Below, piece after piece: positions 17,885 through 27,110 of a stretch of 64,000 bases of DNA. Numbering within the stretch: the first letter of the stretch is position 1; every line of letters starts with the position of its first letter. Below the pieces are notes generated by a model. That model saw only the letters and a list, made by a program, of their open reading frames with translations. It made no database searches and had not been told where the DNA came from. The stretch lies in assembly GCA_964483395.1 (NCBI GenBank), contig CAZABT010000001.1:42485-106484 (forward strand), read 5' to 3'. Both the position numbers and the translations under genes were made by a program. The stretch is from JAAYYM01 sp964483395. GTDB lineage: Bacteria; Bacillota; Clostridia; Lachnospirales; Lachnospiraceae.

Positions 17885-18451
17885 ATGAAAATGGGAAAGA
17901 TAACAGTGGAGACTTGTCATATTGAAGGACTCAAGGTGATCACACCAACGGTTTTCGGAGACAAGCGGGGATATTTTATGGAGACGTATAACTATAACGA
18001 CTTCAAGGAAGCCGGAATCGACATGGAGTTTGTGCAGGACAATCAGTCAGCTTCCAAGAAAGGAGTGCTTCGAGGTCTTCACTTCCAGATTCATTATCCG
18101 CAGGATAAGCTTGTTCGTGTCATCAGAGGAGAGGTATTTGATGTAGTTGTAGATATGAGAGAAGGCTCTGCAACCTATGGTGAATGGTTTGGAGTCAGAC
18201 TTTCAGAAGAAAATAAGAAGATGTTCTTTATCCCAAAGGGGTTTGCACATGGCTTTCTGGTATTGTCCGATTATGCTGAGTTTGCCTATAAATGTACGGA
18301 TTTTTATCATCCGAATGATGAAGGCGGCGTACTTTGGAGCGATGAGGAAATCGGAATCGAATGGCCGATTGAAGAGGGTATGGAGCTTACGATATCCGAA
18401 AAAGACACTAAATGGGGTAAACTTTCATGTCTAAAAAAGCAAGAATCATAA
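17885..18451 (+). CDS. rfbC: dTDP-4-dehydrorhamnose 3,5-epimerase
   Basis: The protein has 188 residues, the usual RmlC size. Signatures are FGDKRGYFMETY, the RGLHFQ catalytic-His stretch, and IPKGFAHGFLVLSD. It epimerises C3 and C5 of dTDP-4-keto-6-deoxyglucose. The start could be ATG 17885 or 17891; AGGAG lies upstream of both. The 3' end overlaps the exporter permease gene. The final reductase RmlD is not encoded in this window, so it must lie elsewhere or the sugar is not rhamnose. Confidence 0.96.
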   Translation: MKMGKITVETCHIEGLKVITPTVFGDKRGYFMETYNYNDFKEAGIDMEFVQDNQSASKKGVLRGLHFQIHYPQDKLVRVIRGEVFDVVVDMREGSATYGEWFGVRLSEENKKMFFIPKGFAHGFLVLSDYAEFAYKCTDFYHPNDEGGVLWSDEEIGIEWPIEEGMELTISEKDTKWGKLSCLKKQES

Positions 18452-19410
18452 GCATTGTTTCGGTGTTCGTACTGGCACTGAATCTATATATCATCCTGCA
18501 CCACAATCCGCTGGCGGTGCAGAGTCAGGAAACGGTCAAAAAGGTGATTGCGTGTGTAATATTAAACGCAATCTACATTTTGTTTCTGGTTCTTTATGAG
18601 AAAATCGTGATTCTTCCGGTAGAACTTTATCAGAACAGAAGACTGATCTGGAAGCTGTCCAAGAATGATTTCAAGACTAGATATGCAGGCTCGTACCTTG
18701 GTATCGTTTGGGCTTTTGTGCAGCCGGTGGTTACAGTGGTCATGTACTGGTTTGTCTTTGCGGTAGCCATGCCGGCAAGGGCGGTAGCGGTACAGGGAGA
18801 TATTGAGGTGCCTTATATACTGTGGCTGATTTCTGGTATCGTACCCTGGTTTTTCTTTTCAGAGGCTTTATCGAACGGAACGGGGGCTTTGCTGGAATAT
18901 AATTACCTGGTGAAAAAGGTGGTATTCAAGATCAGTATTCTTCCAATCATTAAGATTATGTCCGCACTGTTCGTGCATATCTTCTTTGTGGTTTTTTCTT
19001 TGATTTTATTTTCATGCTATGGATATTATCCAGATTTATATACACTGCAGGTATTCTATTATTCCTTCTGTATGTTTGTGTTTGTTCTGGGCCTGTCCTA
19101 TATCACATGTGCCATAGTAGTATTTTTCAGAGATTTGGGACAGATCATTTCGATATGTCTGCAGGTTGGCATTTGGGCAACTCCGATTTTGTGGAATATC
19201 AATACGATTCCGCAGAATCTGAGATTTATTTTTAAACTGAACCCGATGAATTACATAGTAGAAGGGTATCGTCTGGCACTGGTGGACAAGGCATGGTTTT
19301 GGGAGCACTTTTATTCCACAGCGTATTTTTGGATATTGACGCTGTGTACATTTGCTGTCGGTGCACTGATATTCAAGCGGCTGAAGGTACATTTTGCCGA
19401 TGTTCTGTAG
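18427..19410 (+). CDS. Polysaccharide ABC exporter permease (Wzm/TagG type)
   Basis: The protein has 327 residues. The ABC-2 membrane domain has about six TMs, with the family stretches NDFKTRYAGSYLGIVWAFVQP and VFFRDLGQIISICLQVGIWATP. A roughly 70-residue N-terminal extension with two membrane helices is longer than in most Wzm/TagG proteins. It starts inside the 3' end of rfbC and is followed by the matching ATPase gene. It should export a lipid-linked polysaccharide made in the cytoplasm. Confidence 0.92.
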   Translation: MSKKARIISIVSVFVLALNLYIILHHNPLAVQSQETVKKVIACVILNAIYILFLVLYEKIVILPVELYQNRRLIWKLSKNDFKTRYAGSYLGIVWAFVQPVVTVVMYWFVFAVAMPARAVAVQGDIEVPYILWLISGIVPWFFFSEALSNGTGALLEYNYLVKKVVFKISILPIIKIMSALFVHIFFVVFSLILFSCYGYYPDLYTLQVFYYSFCMFVFVLGLSYITCAIVVFFRDLGQIISICLQVGIWATPILWNINTIPQNLRFIFKLNPMNYIVEGYRLALVDKAWFWEHFYSTAYFWILTLCTFAVGALIFKRLKVHFADVL

Positions 19411-19480
19411 TCTGAGCGCATCAGAACAGAGGACATGGTTCTGTGTGCAGGGTAAGAAAAAAGTTGATCAGAGGTAAGAG

Positions 19481-20758
19481 ATGGAAGACAATATAGCGAT
19501 TCGGATTGAACATTTGAATAAAGTATACAAGCTTTATAATCGTAACAGAGACCGGCTCAAGGAAGCACTTGGTCTGAGCAGGCATGTGAATTATAAGGAA
19601 CACTTTGCACTGCGCGATGTGAGTCTGTCAGTGAAAACCGGTGAAACTGTCGGTATCATCGGAACAAATGGTTCCGGAAAATCGACTATTTTAAAAATTA
19701 TTACCGGAGTGCTGAGTCCGACAAACGGTGAGGTCAATATCAACGGCAGGATTTCTGCACTGCTTGAACTGGGTGCCGGTTTTAATATGGAATTTACGGG
19801 AATTGAGAACATTTATCTGAACGGAACCATGATCGGCTTTTCGGAGGAAGAAATTGATGAGAAGCTGCAGGATATTCTGGATTTTGCAGATATCGGGGAG
19901 TTTGTCAATCAAAAGGTGAAGACTTATTCGAGTGGTATGTTCGTGCGTCTGGCATTTGCAGTTGCCATCAACATTGATCCGGAGATTTTGATTGTAGATG
20001 AGGCATTGTCGGTTGGAGATGTGTTCTTTCAGAACAAATGCTACCGCAAGTTTGAGGAGTTCAAGAAGCAGGGCAAGACAATCTTGTTTGTCAGCCACGA
20101 TCTTTCCAGTATCAGCAAATACTGTGACCGTGTGGTACTGCTTGAAAAGGGAGAGAAGATTTCAGAGGGAGAACCCAAGGAAATCATAGATATGTATAAA
20201 AAAGTGCTGGTCGGTCAGCTCAACCAGTCTTCTGATACGAATAAAAGTGTTGCTTACAGCGGCGAAGGGCATTGGAAGGATCAGATGTCTCTTAACCCGA
20301 ATCTTGATGAGTATGGGAGCGGACTGGCTGAGTTTGAGGATTACTGTGCCATTGATGCAGAAGGAATGATTACGAACAGTATCATCAAGGGTGAAGAATG
20401 TACGATCAAGCTGCGTGTACGTTTCTTTGAGAAGATTCAGGACCCGATTTTTGCAGTATCCTTTAAAAATATGCAGGGTACAGAAATCACGGGAACGAAT
20501 ACAATGTTTGAGAAGGTCAATACCGGAGCGCCGGAGGCCGGCGATGTTATGGAGGCCTCTTTTACGCAGAATGTAGATCTGCAGGGCGGGGAATACTTAA
20601 TCTCGCTTGGCTGTGTTGGCTATCGGGGAGGCGAGTTTACGGTGTATCACAGATTGTATGATGTATTTAACCTGACAGTGATATCCTCCAAGAATTCTAC
20701 GGGATATTATGATATGAATTCTGAGGTCACAGTGAAGAAGATATCGGACAACCGGTAA
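19481..20758 (+). CDS. Polysaccharide ABC exporter ATPase with C-terminal domain (Wzt type)
   Basis: The protein has 425 residues. The nucleotide-binding domain (about 1-245) has Walker A GTNGSGKST at 61-69, the signature YSSGM and Walker B ILIVDEALSVGD. The C-terminal part (about 255-425) is beta-rich and resembles the carbohydrate-recognition domain of Wzt proteins that bind a capped chain end before export. It follows the permease gene, and the next gene encodes a methyltransferase with a kinase-like domain, the kind of partner that makes such caps. This supports recognition of a modified non-reducing end, as in the E. coli O9a system; that link is inferred. Confidence 0.92.
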   Translation: MEDNIAIRIEHLNKVYKLYNRNRDRLKEALGLSRHVNYKEHFALRDVSLSVKTGETVGIIGTNGSGKSTILKIITGVLSPTNGEVNINGRISALLELGAGFNMEFTGIENIYLNGTMIGFSEEEIDEKLQDILDFADIGEFVNQKVKTYSSGMFVRLAFAVAINIDPEILIVDEALSVGDVFFQNKCYRKFEEFKKQGKTILFVSHDLSSISKYCDRVVLLEKGEKISEGEPKEIIDMYKKVLVGQLNQSSDTNKSVAYSGEGHWKDQMSLNPNLDEYGSGLAEFEDYCAIDAEGMITNSIIKGEECTIKLRVRFFEKIQDPIFAVSFKNMQGTEITGTNTMFEKVNTGAPEAGDVMEASFTQNVDLQGGEYLISLGCVGYRGGEFTVYHRLYDVFNLTVISSKNSTGYYDMNSEVTVKKISDNR

Positions 20759-20790
20759 TATGAGATTAATATAGCGGAAGGAATCGGGAT

Positions 20791-23100
20791 ATGCGGGAAC
20801 AGATCGGGAAAGTAACGTTGGATTACAGCAAATATCCGGGAGAGGATTATTACAGTGAGGGCATCAGTGAGGATGCCCTGCTTGATGTAGTCAGTCAATA
20901 TGACGAGTCGGAGTATGATCATGTGATATTAAATACGAGGTCATGGCCGATGCTGTATCATCTTTCTAATGTCAGAACCAATGTTGTGACATGGCTGCCG
21001 ATCACCAATCAGCATAAGGTGTTGGAAATCGGCTCCGGTTGTGGGGCGATTACCGGTGCACTTGCGGATATGGCAGGCAGTGTCACTTGTATTGAGCTCA
21101 GCAAAAAACGCAGCATCATCAATGCAACAAGAAACAAATACAGAAAGAACATTGAGATTCTGGTAGGAAATTTTGAGGATATAGAACCGGAATTGCAGGA
21201 GAAGTATGATTTTATTACATTGATCGGTGTACTTGAATATGCAGAAAGCTATATCAACGACAATACGCCGTATGAAACCTTCTTACGTAGAATAGAAAGT
21301 CATCTGGCTCCGGGCGGACAGATTGTCATTGCGATCGAGAACCAGTTCGGGCTGAAGTATTTTGCAGGCTGCAAGGAGGATCATACAGGACGTTTTTTTG
21401 AAGGACTTGAGGGATACAGGCACACCTCGGGCGTGAGAACCTTTTCCAAGAAGGGAATGGAAGAAATACTGACCCGCTCCGGACTGACAGGTGAGTTTTA
21501 TTATCCTTATCCGGATTATAAACTTCCACATACAATTTATTCAGATGCACAGCTTCCGGCAGAGGGTGATTTGACGACCAATGTTCGCAACTATGACGCA
21601 GATCGTGTGATTGCCTTTGACGAAGGCAGGGTTTTTGACCAGATTATTCGGGAGAAAATGTTCCCACATTATTCCAATTCATTTCTGATATTGGCGGCAG
21701 CGGAAAAACCGATCAGAAAAGAACGAACAGTTTTTACAAAGTATTCTTCTGAGCGAAGGGACGAATTTTCCATACGCACCTATATCACTGAAACGCCGAG
21801 TGGAGAGCGACATGTGTATAAGGCAGCGCTGACTCCGAAGGCGAATATCCATATTACGGATATGTCAAATCGGTACGGAACGTTTGAAACCTGCTATGCA
21901 CATTCCAAACTGAGACCTAATAAGTGTACGGCATTGCTTAGAGACAATGAATCAGAACTGATTGCCGGAAAGCCGACGACAGCCAGAGCCAGAATAGAGC
22001 TGGAGTATTTGGACGGAGTCAATTTGGAAAAGTTTCTGGATACACTGCAGGAGAGCAGAGCCTATGACAGAATGCTGCAGATGATACAGGAATATGTGGC
22101 AGAGGTGATGAAGACGGCCTGTCAGCTGCCATTTTCAACCTCGGCAAAGTTTGAAGCGGTATTTGGAAAATGCGGGCTTGCAGATGGCGGTGCCGCTGCA
22201 AATCCGTGCAATTTCGATCTGATATTTTCGAATATTGTACTGACGGGGGCGGATGCAGAACACGTCACCTGGAATGTGTTGGATTATGAATGGATATTTG
22301 ATTTTTTGATTCCCGTTAAATTTATTATCTATCGGGCACTGTTTTATTATCTGGAACGAGAGGAAGTTCAGAAATTTAAGCAGTATTTGGCGGAACAGAA
22401 GATCAATTTGTTTGATAGGTTTGAAATTTCAGAAGCGGAGTTGGAGATTTATTCTGAGATGGAGCATCATTTCCAACTTTATATCATCGGAGAGAAGGCT
22501 TCCTTGACACTGCTGAAGGCGATTATGCCGGCAGCAACGGTCAGCTTGGAACGTTTGGTGGAGTCAGGAACTTATCTCAGGAATTTGCAGACACCAAAGG
22601 TATATTACAGTGCAGGAACTGATTTTGAAGGCAGCAATCAGATTATGACGCTTGCCGAGGTAGATGAGATGGCCAGAGTCACCGTGAATATACCACTTGA
22701 AAACCGTATGCGATCTATTCGTATTGATCCGACAGAATATCCTTGTGTCGTACAGCTGCGAAAGCTGACCCTGATTACGGAGGAGGGCGAACAGGAGATC
22801 AAGCGTGTTCTGCTCAATGGGTATTTGATCTCTGATACAACATTTATATACGATACAGATGATGCGCAGATCATCATATGCAATATACCCCGAAAAGCGC
22901 AAAGCTTACAGGTAGAGTACGAAGTGACGATGTTCAGACAGGACTTCTTCACACAGATTGTTGAAATGCTGAAACAGCAGAGAAGCCTGAAACAAAAAGA
23001 GCAGGAATCACTAAAGGAGCGCTTTCTGGTCAAATGCAGGCTGAAGAAAAGAGAAATATTACCGGAAGGATATTGCTACAATAGGGAAGGCGAAGAGTGA
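20791..23100 (+). CDS. Methyltransferase fused to a kinase-like domain (WbdD-like chain terminator candidate)
   Basis: The protein has 769 residues. An N-terminal class I SAM methyltransferase (about 1-260) has the glycine motif VLEIGSGCGAITGAL near residue 75. The middle region (about 310-560) keeps kinase-fold landmarks: NFDLIFSNIVL near 473 aligns with the HRDLKxxN catalytic loop (the Asp and Asn are kept, the His is replaced), and LDYEW near 496 fits the metal-binding Asp. The C-terminus is charged and coiled-coil-like (KQQRSLKQKEQESLKERF). Methyltransferase plus kinase plus coiled coil is the layout of WbdD, which caps O-antigen and sets chain length. It lies right after wzt. Kinase activity is inferred. 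Confidence 0.85.
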   Translation: MREQIGKVTLDYSKYPGEDYYSEGISEDALLDVVSQYDESEYDHVILNTRSWPMLYHLSNVRTNVVTWLPITNQHKVLEIGSGCGAITGALADMAGSVTCIELSKKRSIINATRNKYRKNIEILVGNFEDIEPELQEKYDFITLIGVLEYAESYINDNTPYETFLRRIESHLAPGGQIVIAIENQFGLKYFAGCKEDHTGRFFEGLEGYRHTSGVRTFSKKGMEEILTRSGLTGEFYYPYPDYKLPHTIYSDAQLPAEGDLTTNVRNYDADRVIAFDEGRVFDQIIREKMFPHYSNSFLILAAAEKPIRKERTVFTKYSSERRDEFSIRTYITETPSGERHVYKAALTPKANIHITDMSNRYGTFETCYAHSKLRPNKCTALLRDNESELIAGKPTTARARIELEYLDGVNLEKFLDTLQESRAYDRMLQMIQEYVAEVMKTACQLPFSTSAKFEAVFGKCGLADGGAAANPCNFDLIFSNIVLTGADAEHVTWNVLDYEWIFDFLIPVKFIIYRALFYYLEREEVQKFKQYLAEQKINLFDRFEISEAELEIYSEMEHHFQLYIIGEKASLTLLKAIMPAATVSLERLVESGTYLRNLQTPKVYYSAGTDFEGSNQIMTLAEVDEMARVTVNIPLENRMRSIRIDPTEYPCVVQLRKLTLITEEGEQEIKRVLLNGYLISDTTFIYDTDDAQIIICNIPRKAQSLQVEYEVTMFRQDFFTQIVEMLKQQRSLKQKEQESLKERFLVKCRLKKREILPEGYCYNREGEE

Positions 23101-23104
23101 CAAT

Positions 23105-25096
23105 ATGCTGAAGCTGGGTGCAGGGAAGGCATGCAGACGGCGGTATGAAAGAGAATTACTGCGACAGACGGATGCCTACACAAGCTGGATAGTTGAAGAG
23201 GAAGGAAAAGCAATAAGTGGGAAACAGATAACAGGTGGCCCACTTATTACTGTTGTGCCTTATGGCAGCCCTAACAGATGGAACCAGACCTATGCTGCGG
23301 CAGAATATTTGCCGGAAGGTACGGATATTCTTGATTTTGCTTCTATGAAGGGTGAGTTTGTCGTGTATCTGAATGGCGACGGAGCCTTGGAAGAACGAAC
23401 ATTGTCCACATTTGCCGAGAAATCAAATTATGATTTAATATACTGCGACGAGGATTGCATATCGCGCGAGGGGAACAAACGCCAGAAGCCTTTTTTTAAA
23501 CCGGATGCGTCACCTGATACCCTGATGTCCTTTTTTTATTTTGGAAACGCCTTTGCCGTGAGACGTTCAATGGCACTGACAATTGCGACTATGACAGGGG
23601 AAAATGATTTTATTAGACTGTATGATTTTGCTTTGCGGTATATGGAAAAGACAACAAAAATTGCACATATCGCAGAGGTATTATATCATAAATACTGTCC
23701 GGCCGAGTGCGAAAAAATAACAACCGGTATTAAAACAAGCCTGGATTCAGACCCGGAAATTCTCAGAATTCAAGCGTCTGCATATCAGAGACGAAAGGCA
23801 TCTGCATGTATTTCAAAAACGGAGGAGCCGTTGATATCGGTCATTATTCTGTCGAAGGATCAACCGGAGATTTTGAGGCTGTGCACGGAAAGCATAAAAA
23901 TTAAATCTAAATATAACAGAAAAGAAGTTATAATTGTCGATAACGGAAGCACGCAGAAGGTCAAACAGGAACTGGAGCATTATGCAGAGACGAATGGGTA
24001 TACCTATCTTTATCGGCCGATGGATTTTAACTATTCTGTATTATGTAATATCGGTGCAGAAGCAGCGCAGGGGGAATATCTGCTGTTTTTGAATGACGAC
24101 ATTGAAGCGGGCGATGGAGAGTTTATGGAAAAGATGCTTCACTATGCAGCTTTGCCGCATGTGGGAGCAGTTGGAGCCAAGCTTCTGTATCCGGGTTCAG
24201 ATATCATACAGCATGTTGGAATCACAAATCTTCTGTGTGGGCCGTCACATAAGTTGGCAACCTTTTCTGATGCTGAGGAATATTATTTTGGAAGAAACAG
24301 ATGGGATTATGATGTACTGGCGGTTACGGGCGCATGCATGATGGTCTCTCGTGAAAAATACTTCCAAGTTGGCGGATTTAGTGATAAGATGGGAGTTAGT
24401 TATAATGATGTGGACTTGTGCATTTCTTTGTACGAAAGGGGACTGTACAATGTCATATGTAATGCCACATTTTTATACCATCACGAGTCTCTGTCCCGCG
24501 GCACGGATATTGTCAGCGATGCAAAGCATGAGCGTTTGATCAGGGAGAGAAGACTGCTGTACAGCCGGCATGAGTGGCTGCAGAACGGAGATCCTTTTTA
24601 CAATGTCAATCTGGTGCAGGACTCTTTGGAGTACAGGCCTGATGTGCCCTGTGATTTTGACAGATTCGGTTATTACAATCCGTGTGAAAGGATGACAATC
24701 AGCGAGACAGAAATGCGAACTTGTGAGCAGGCACAGATGATGATTGAGAAAACAGAGCGGATTCGAGGCTTTGAAGGCAGTGCAGAGGACTATTATCTGA
24801 TTGAGGGCTGGTCACTTCATAAAAAGCGGGACAACGCGCTGCTGCAAAGAAGTCTTTTGCTGGTGCCGCCAACCGGAGATGCATTGAAGATCAAGGTCAG
24901 TGACCGATATCGTGCAGATGTTTCTGAGGTTTTTCCAAAGGTGAGGAGCAGTGCACTTGCGGGGTTTGTATGTAGGATTCGATGCAGTATGCTGAATTCC
25001 GGAGCAGTGTATCGTACGGCAATTTTAGCAGAATCGCAGATCACATCTGCAAAATATATGATTTTGGGAGAGCAGTATGAACCAACAGGAAAATGA
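23105..25096 (+). CDS. Two-domain GT2 glycosyltransferase
   Basis: The protein has 663 residues. The C-terminal GT2 domain starts near residue 240 (EEPLISVIILSKDQPEIL), with a NDD metal motif near 330, TGACMMVSREKYFQVGGF and the acidic YNDVDLC stretch, as in rhamnosyltransferases. The N-terminal part (about 40-230) looks like a degenerate GT2 domain with LNGDG in place of a DXD motif. Residues after about 520 form a tail of unknown fold. The ATG lies 4 nt after the upstream stop, and the gene overlaps the next GT2 gene by 20 nt. It is cytoplasmic. Donor and linkage are unknown; dTDP-rhamnose is plausible from context. Confidence 0.9.
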   Translation: MLKLGAGKACRRRYERELLRQTDAYTSWIVEEEGKAISGKQITGGPLITVVPYGSPNRWNQTYAAAEYLPEGTDILDFASMKGEFVVYLNGDGALEERTLSTFAEKSNYDLIYCDEDCISREGNKRQKPFFKPDASPDTLMSFFYFGNAFAVRRSMALTIATMTGENDFIRLYDFALRYMEKTTKIAHIAEVLYHKYCPAECEKITTGIKTSLDSDPEILRIQASAYQRRKASACISKTEEPLISVIILSKDQPEILRLCTESIKIKSKYNRKEVIIVDNGSTQKVKQELEHYAETNGYTYLYRPMDFNYSVLCNIGAEAAQGEYLLFLNDDIEAGDGEFMEKMLHYAALPHVGAVGAKLLYPGSDIIQHVGITNLLCGPSHKLATFSDAEEYYFGRNRWDYDVLAVTGACMMVSREKYFQVGGFSDKMGVSYNDVDLCISLYERGLYNVICNATFLYHHESLSRGTDIVSDAKHERLIRERRLLYSRHEWLQNGDPFYNVNLVQDSLEYRPDVPCDFDRFGYYNPCERMTISETEMRTCEQAQMMIEKTERIRGFEGSAEDYYLIEGWSLHKKRDNALLQRSLLLVPPTGDALKIKVSDRYRADVSEVFPKVRSSALAGFVCRIRCSMLNSGAVYRTAILAESQITSAKYMILGEQYEPTGK

Positions 25097-27086
25097 GCAG
25101 TTAACAGCATATTATAAGGATTTGTATGAAAAAGAACTGCATAAGAACGAAGCATTGACAGAAACGCTTGTTTCCATTGAAGCGAAGAATGCAGATCTGA
25201 CCTATAAGCTGGATAAGATCAGGAACAGTCTGATTTGGAAGTCGATTTATCCTTTTAGACTTTTGTGGAGTCATACGAAAAATGCCATTACCCGTGTCAA
25301 GCGCTATGGTAATCCGAAGAACTTCCTTCGGAAGCTGGAAAGCAAGCGGATCGAGAAAAAAGCATATAAGAGCTACGGTACAGAAAGCCTTCCGACTCCA
25401 GAGGAAATCAAATGCCAGCGGGAAACAAAATTTTCGAGGGATATCAAGTTCAGCATTTTGGTGCCGCTGTATAATACTCCGGAAAAGTTTCTGCGGGAAA
25501 TGATAGAATCTGTTGTGGCGCAGACCTATGAAAAATGGGAACTGTGTCTGGCAGACGGCTCTGATGATGCACATTCTGAGGTAGAAACCATATGCCGTGC
25601 ATATTGTGCACAGGATTCCCGCATTCTATATCAGAAGATTGAAAAGAATTTGGGTATCTCAGGCAATACGAACGTGTGCTTTACCATGGCGACCGGTGAG
25701 TACATAGGGCTTTTTGACCATGATGATCTGCTTCATCCGACAGCTTTGTATGAGTATATGAAAGTGATTTGCGAGCAGGATGCAGATTATATCTATTGTG
25801 ATGAGACGACCTTTCAGGGAGAATCCATTGATCATATGGTAACGCTGCACTTTAAGCCGGATTTTTCGATTGATAACCTGCGGGCCAATAATTATATCTG
25901 CCATTTTTCAGTGTTCTCTGCAGAACTTCTTAAAAAAACAGGATTGTTTCGCAGCGAGTTTGACGGCAGCCAGGATCATGATATGATTCTCAGGCTGACG
26001 GCGGCCGCACAGAAGATATGTCATGTACCGAAAATTTTATATTACTGGCGTTCCCATGCAGGCAGTGTGGCAGCCGATATCAATGCCAAGAGTTATGCCA
26101 TTGATGCGGCAAAGGGAGCAGTTGCCGCGCATCTGACAGCCTGTGGTTTTGAAGGCTTCAAGATAGAAAGCAGCAGAGCGTTTGAAACCATTTTCAGAAT
26201 ACGGTATAAGCTGTTGGAGAAGCCGAAGATTTCAATTGTGATTCCGAATAAAGATCATGAGAGCGATTTGCGTCGCTGTATTGATTCGATCCTGCAGAAA
26301 TCCTCTTATGAAAATTACGAAATCATCATAGTGGAGAATAACAGTACCGAGGCAGGGATTTTCGCATATTATGAGGGCATTGAAAAGCATCCTGCAATTC
26401 AGGTGGTTACGTATAAAGGAGAGTTCAATTATTCGGCAATCAATAACTTTGGTGTCAGAGCAGCGACAGGTGAATATTTGATTCTGCTCAATAATGATAC
26501 AGAGATCATTACGCGCAATTGGATGGAAGAACTGCTGATGTATGCACAGAGGAAGGATATCGGAGCGGTTGGCTGTATGCTTTATTACGAAGACTATTCG
26601 ATACAGCATGCGGGTATTGTACTTGGGCTGGGCGCACACAGAACGGCAGGACATACGCATTATAAAATGGCAAAAGAAAATCTTGGATATATGGGAAGAC
26701 TCTGCTATGCGCAAAACGTTTCTGCCGTAACAGGAGCCTGTATGATGACACGCAAATCACTTTTTGATGAGGTGGGCGGTCTGTCGGAGGAGTTTGCGGT
26801 GGCACTGAATGATGTAGATTATTGTCTGCGTCTGCGGGAGAAAGGACTCCTGAATGTATTCACGCCGTTTGCAGAGCTGTTTCACTATGAATCGGCCTCC
26901 AGAGGTTCAGACCTTGCGGACGTGAACCAAAAGAATGCAGAGCGGTATGAGTGCGAAGCGGCACATTTCAGGGAAAAGTGGAAAGAACTTTTGACAGCGG
27001 GGGACCCTTATTACAACCCCAATTTCTCATTGGATTACAGCAACTATACACTCAAAGGCAACAATGTAAAAAGTATGGTTGGATAA
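25077..27086 (+). CDS. Two-domain GT2 glycosyltransferase with N-terminal coiled coil
   Basis: The protein has 669 residues. A charged coiled-coil-like N-terminus (1-70) is followed by two GT2 domains. Domain one (about 120-340) has KFSILVPLYNTPEKFLREM and DHDD near 214; domain two (from about 384) has ISIVIPNKDHESDLRRC, NND near 472, TGACMMTRKSL and LNDVDYC. Both keep metal-binding motifs, so two different transfers or a polymerising activity are possible. Such double GT2 proteins are common in rhamnan-type wall-polysaccharide clusters. It overlaps the upstream GT2 gene and precedes the phosphohexomutase gene. Confidence 0.92.
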   Translation: MNQQENEQLTAYYKDLYEKELHKNEALTETLVSIEAKNADLTYKLDKIRNSLIWKSIYPFRLLWSHTKNAITRVKRYGNPKNFLRKLESKRIEKKAYKSYGTESLPTPEEIKCQRETKFSRDIKFSILVPLYNTPEKFLREMIESVVAQTYEKWELCLADGSDDAHSEVETICRAYCAQDSRILYQKIEKNLGISGNTNVCFTMATGEYIGLFDHDDLLHPTALYEYMKVICEQDADYIYCDETTFQGESIDHMVTLHFKPDFSIDNLRANNYICHFSVFSAELLKKTGLFRSEFDGSQDHDMILRLTAAAQKICHVPKILYYWRSHAGSVAADINAKSYAIDAAKGAVAAHLTACGFEGFKIESSRAFETIFRIRYKLLEKPKISIVIPNKDHESDLRRCIDSILQKSSYENYEIIIVENNSTEAGIFAYYEGIEKHPAIQVVTYKGEFNYSAINNFGVRAATGEYLILLNNDTEIITRNWMEELLMYAQRKDIGAVGCMLYYEDYSIQHAGIVLGLGAHRTAGHTHYKMAKENLGYMGRLCYAQNVSAVTGACMMTRKSLFDEVGGLSEEFAVALNDVDYCLRLREKGLLNVFTPFAELFHYESASRGSDLADVNQKNAERYECEAAHFREKWKELLTAGDPYYNPNFSLDYSNYTLKGNNVKSMVG

Positions 27087-27110
27087 TATAGATTAAAGAA
27101 GGAGGAAATT

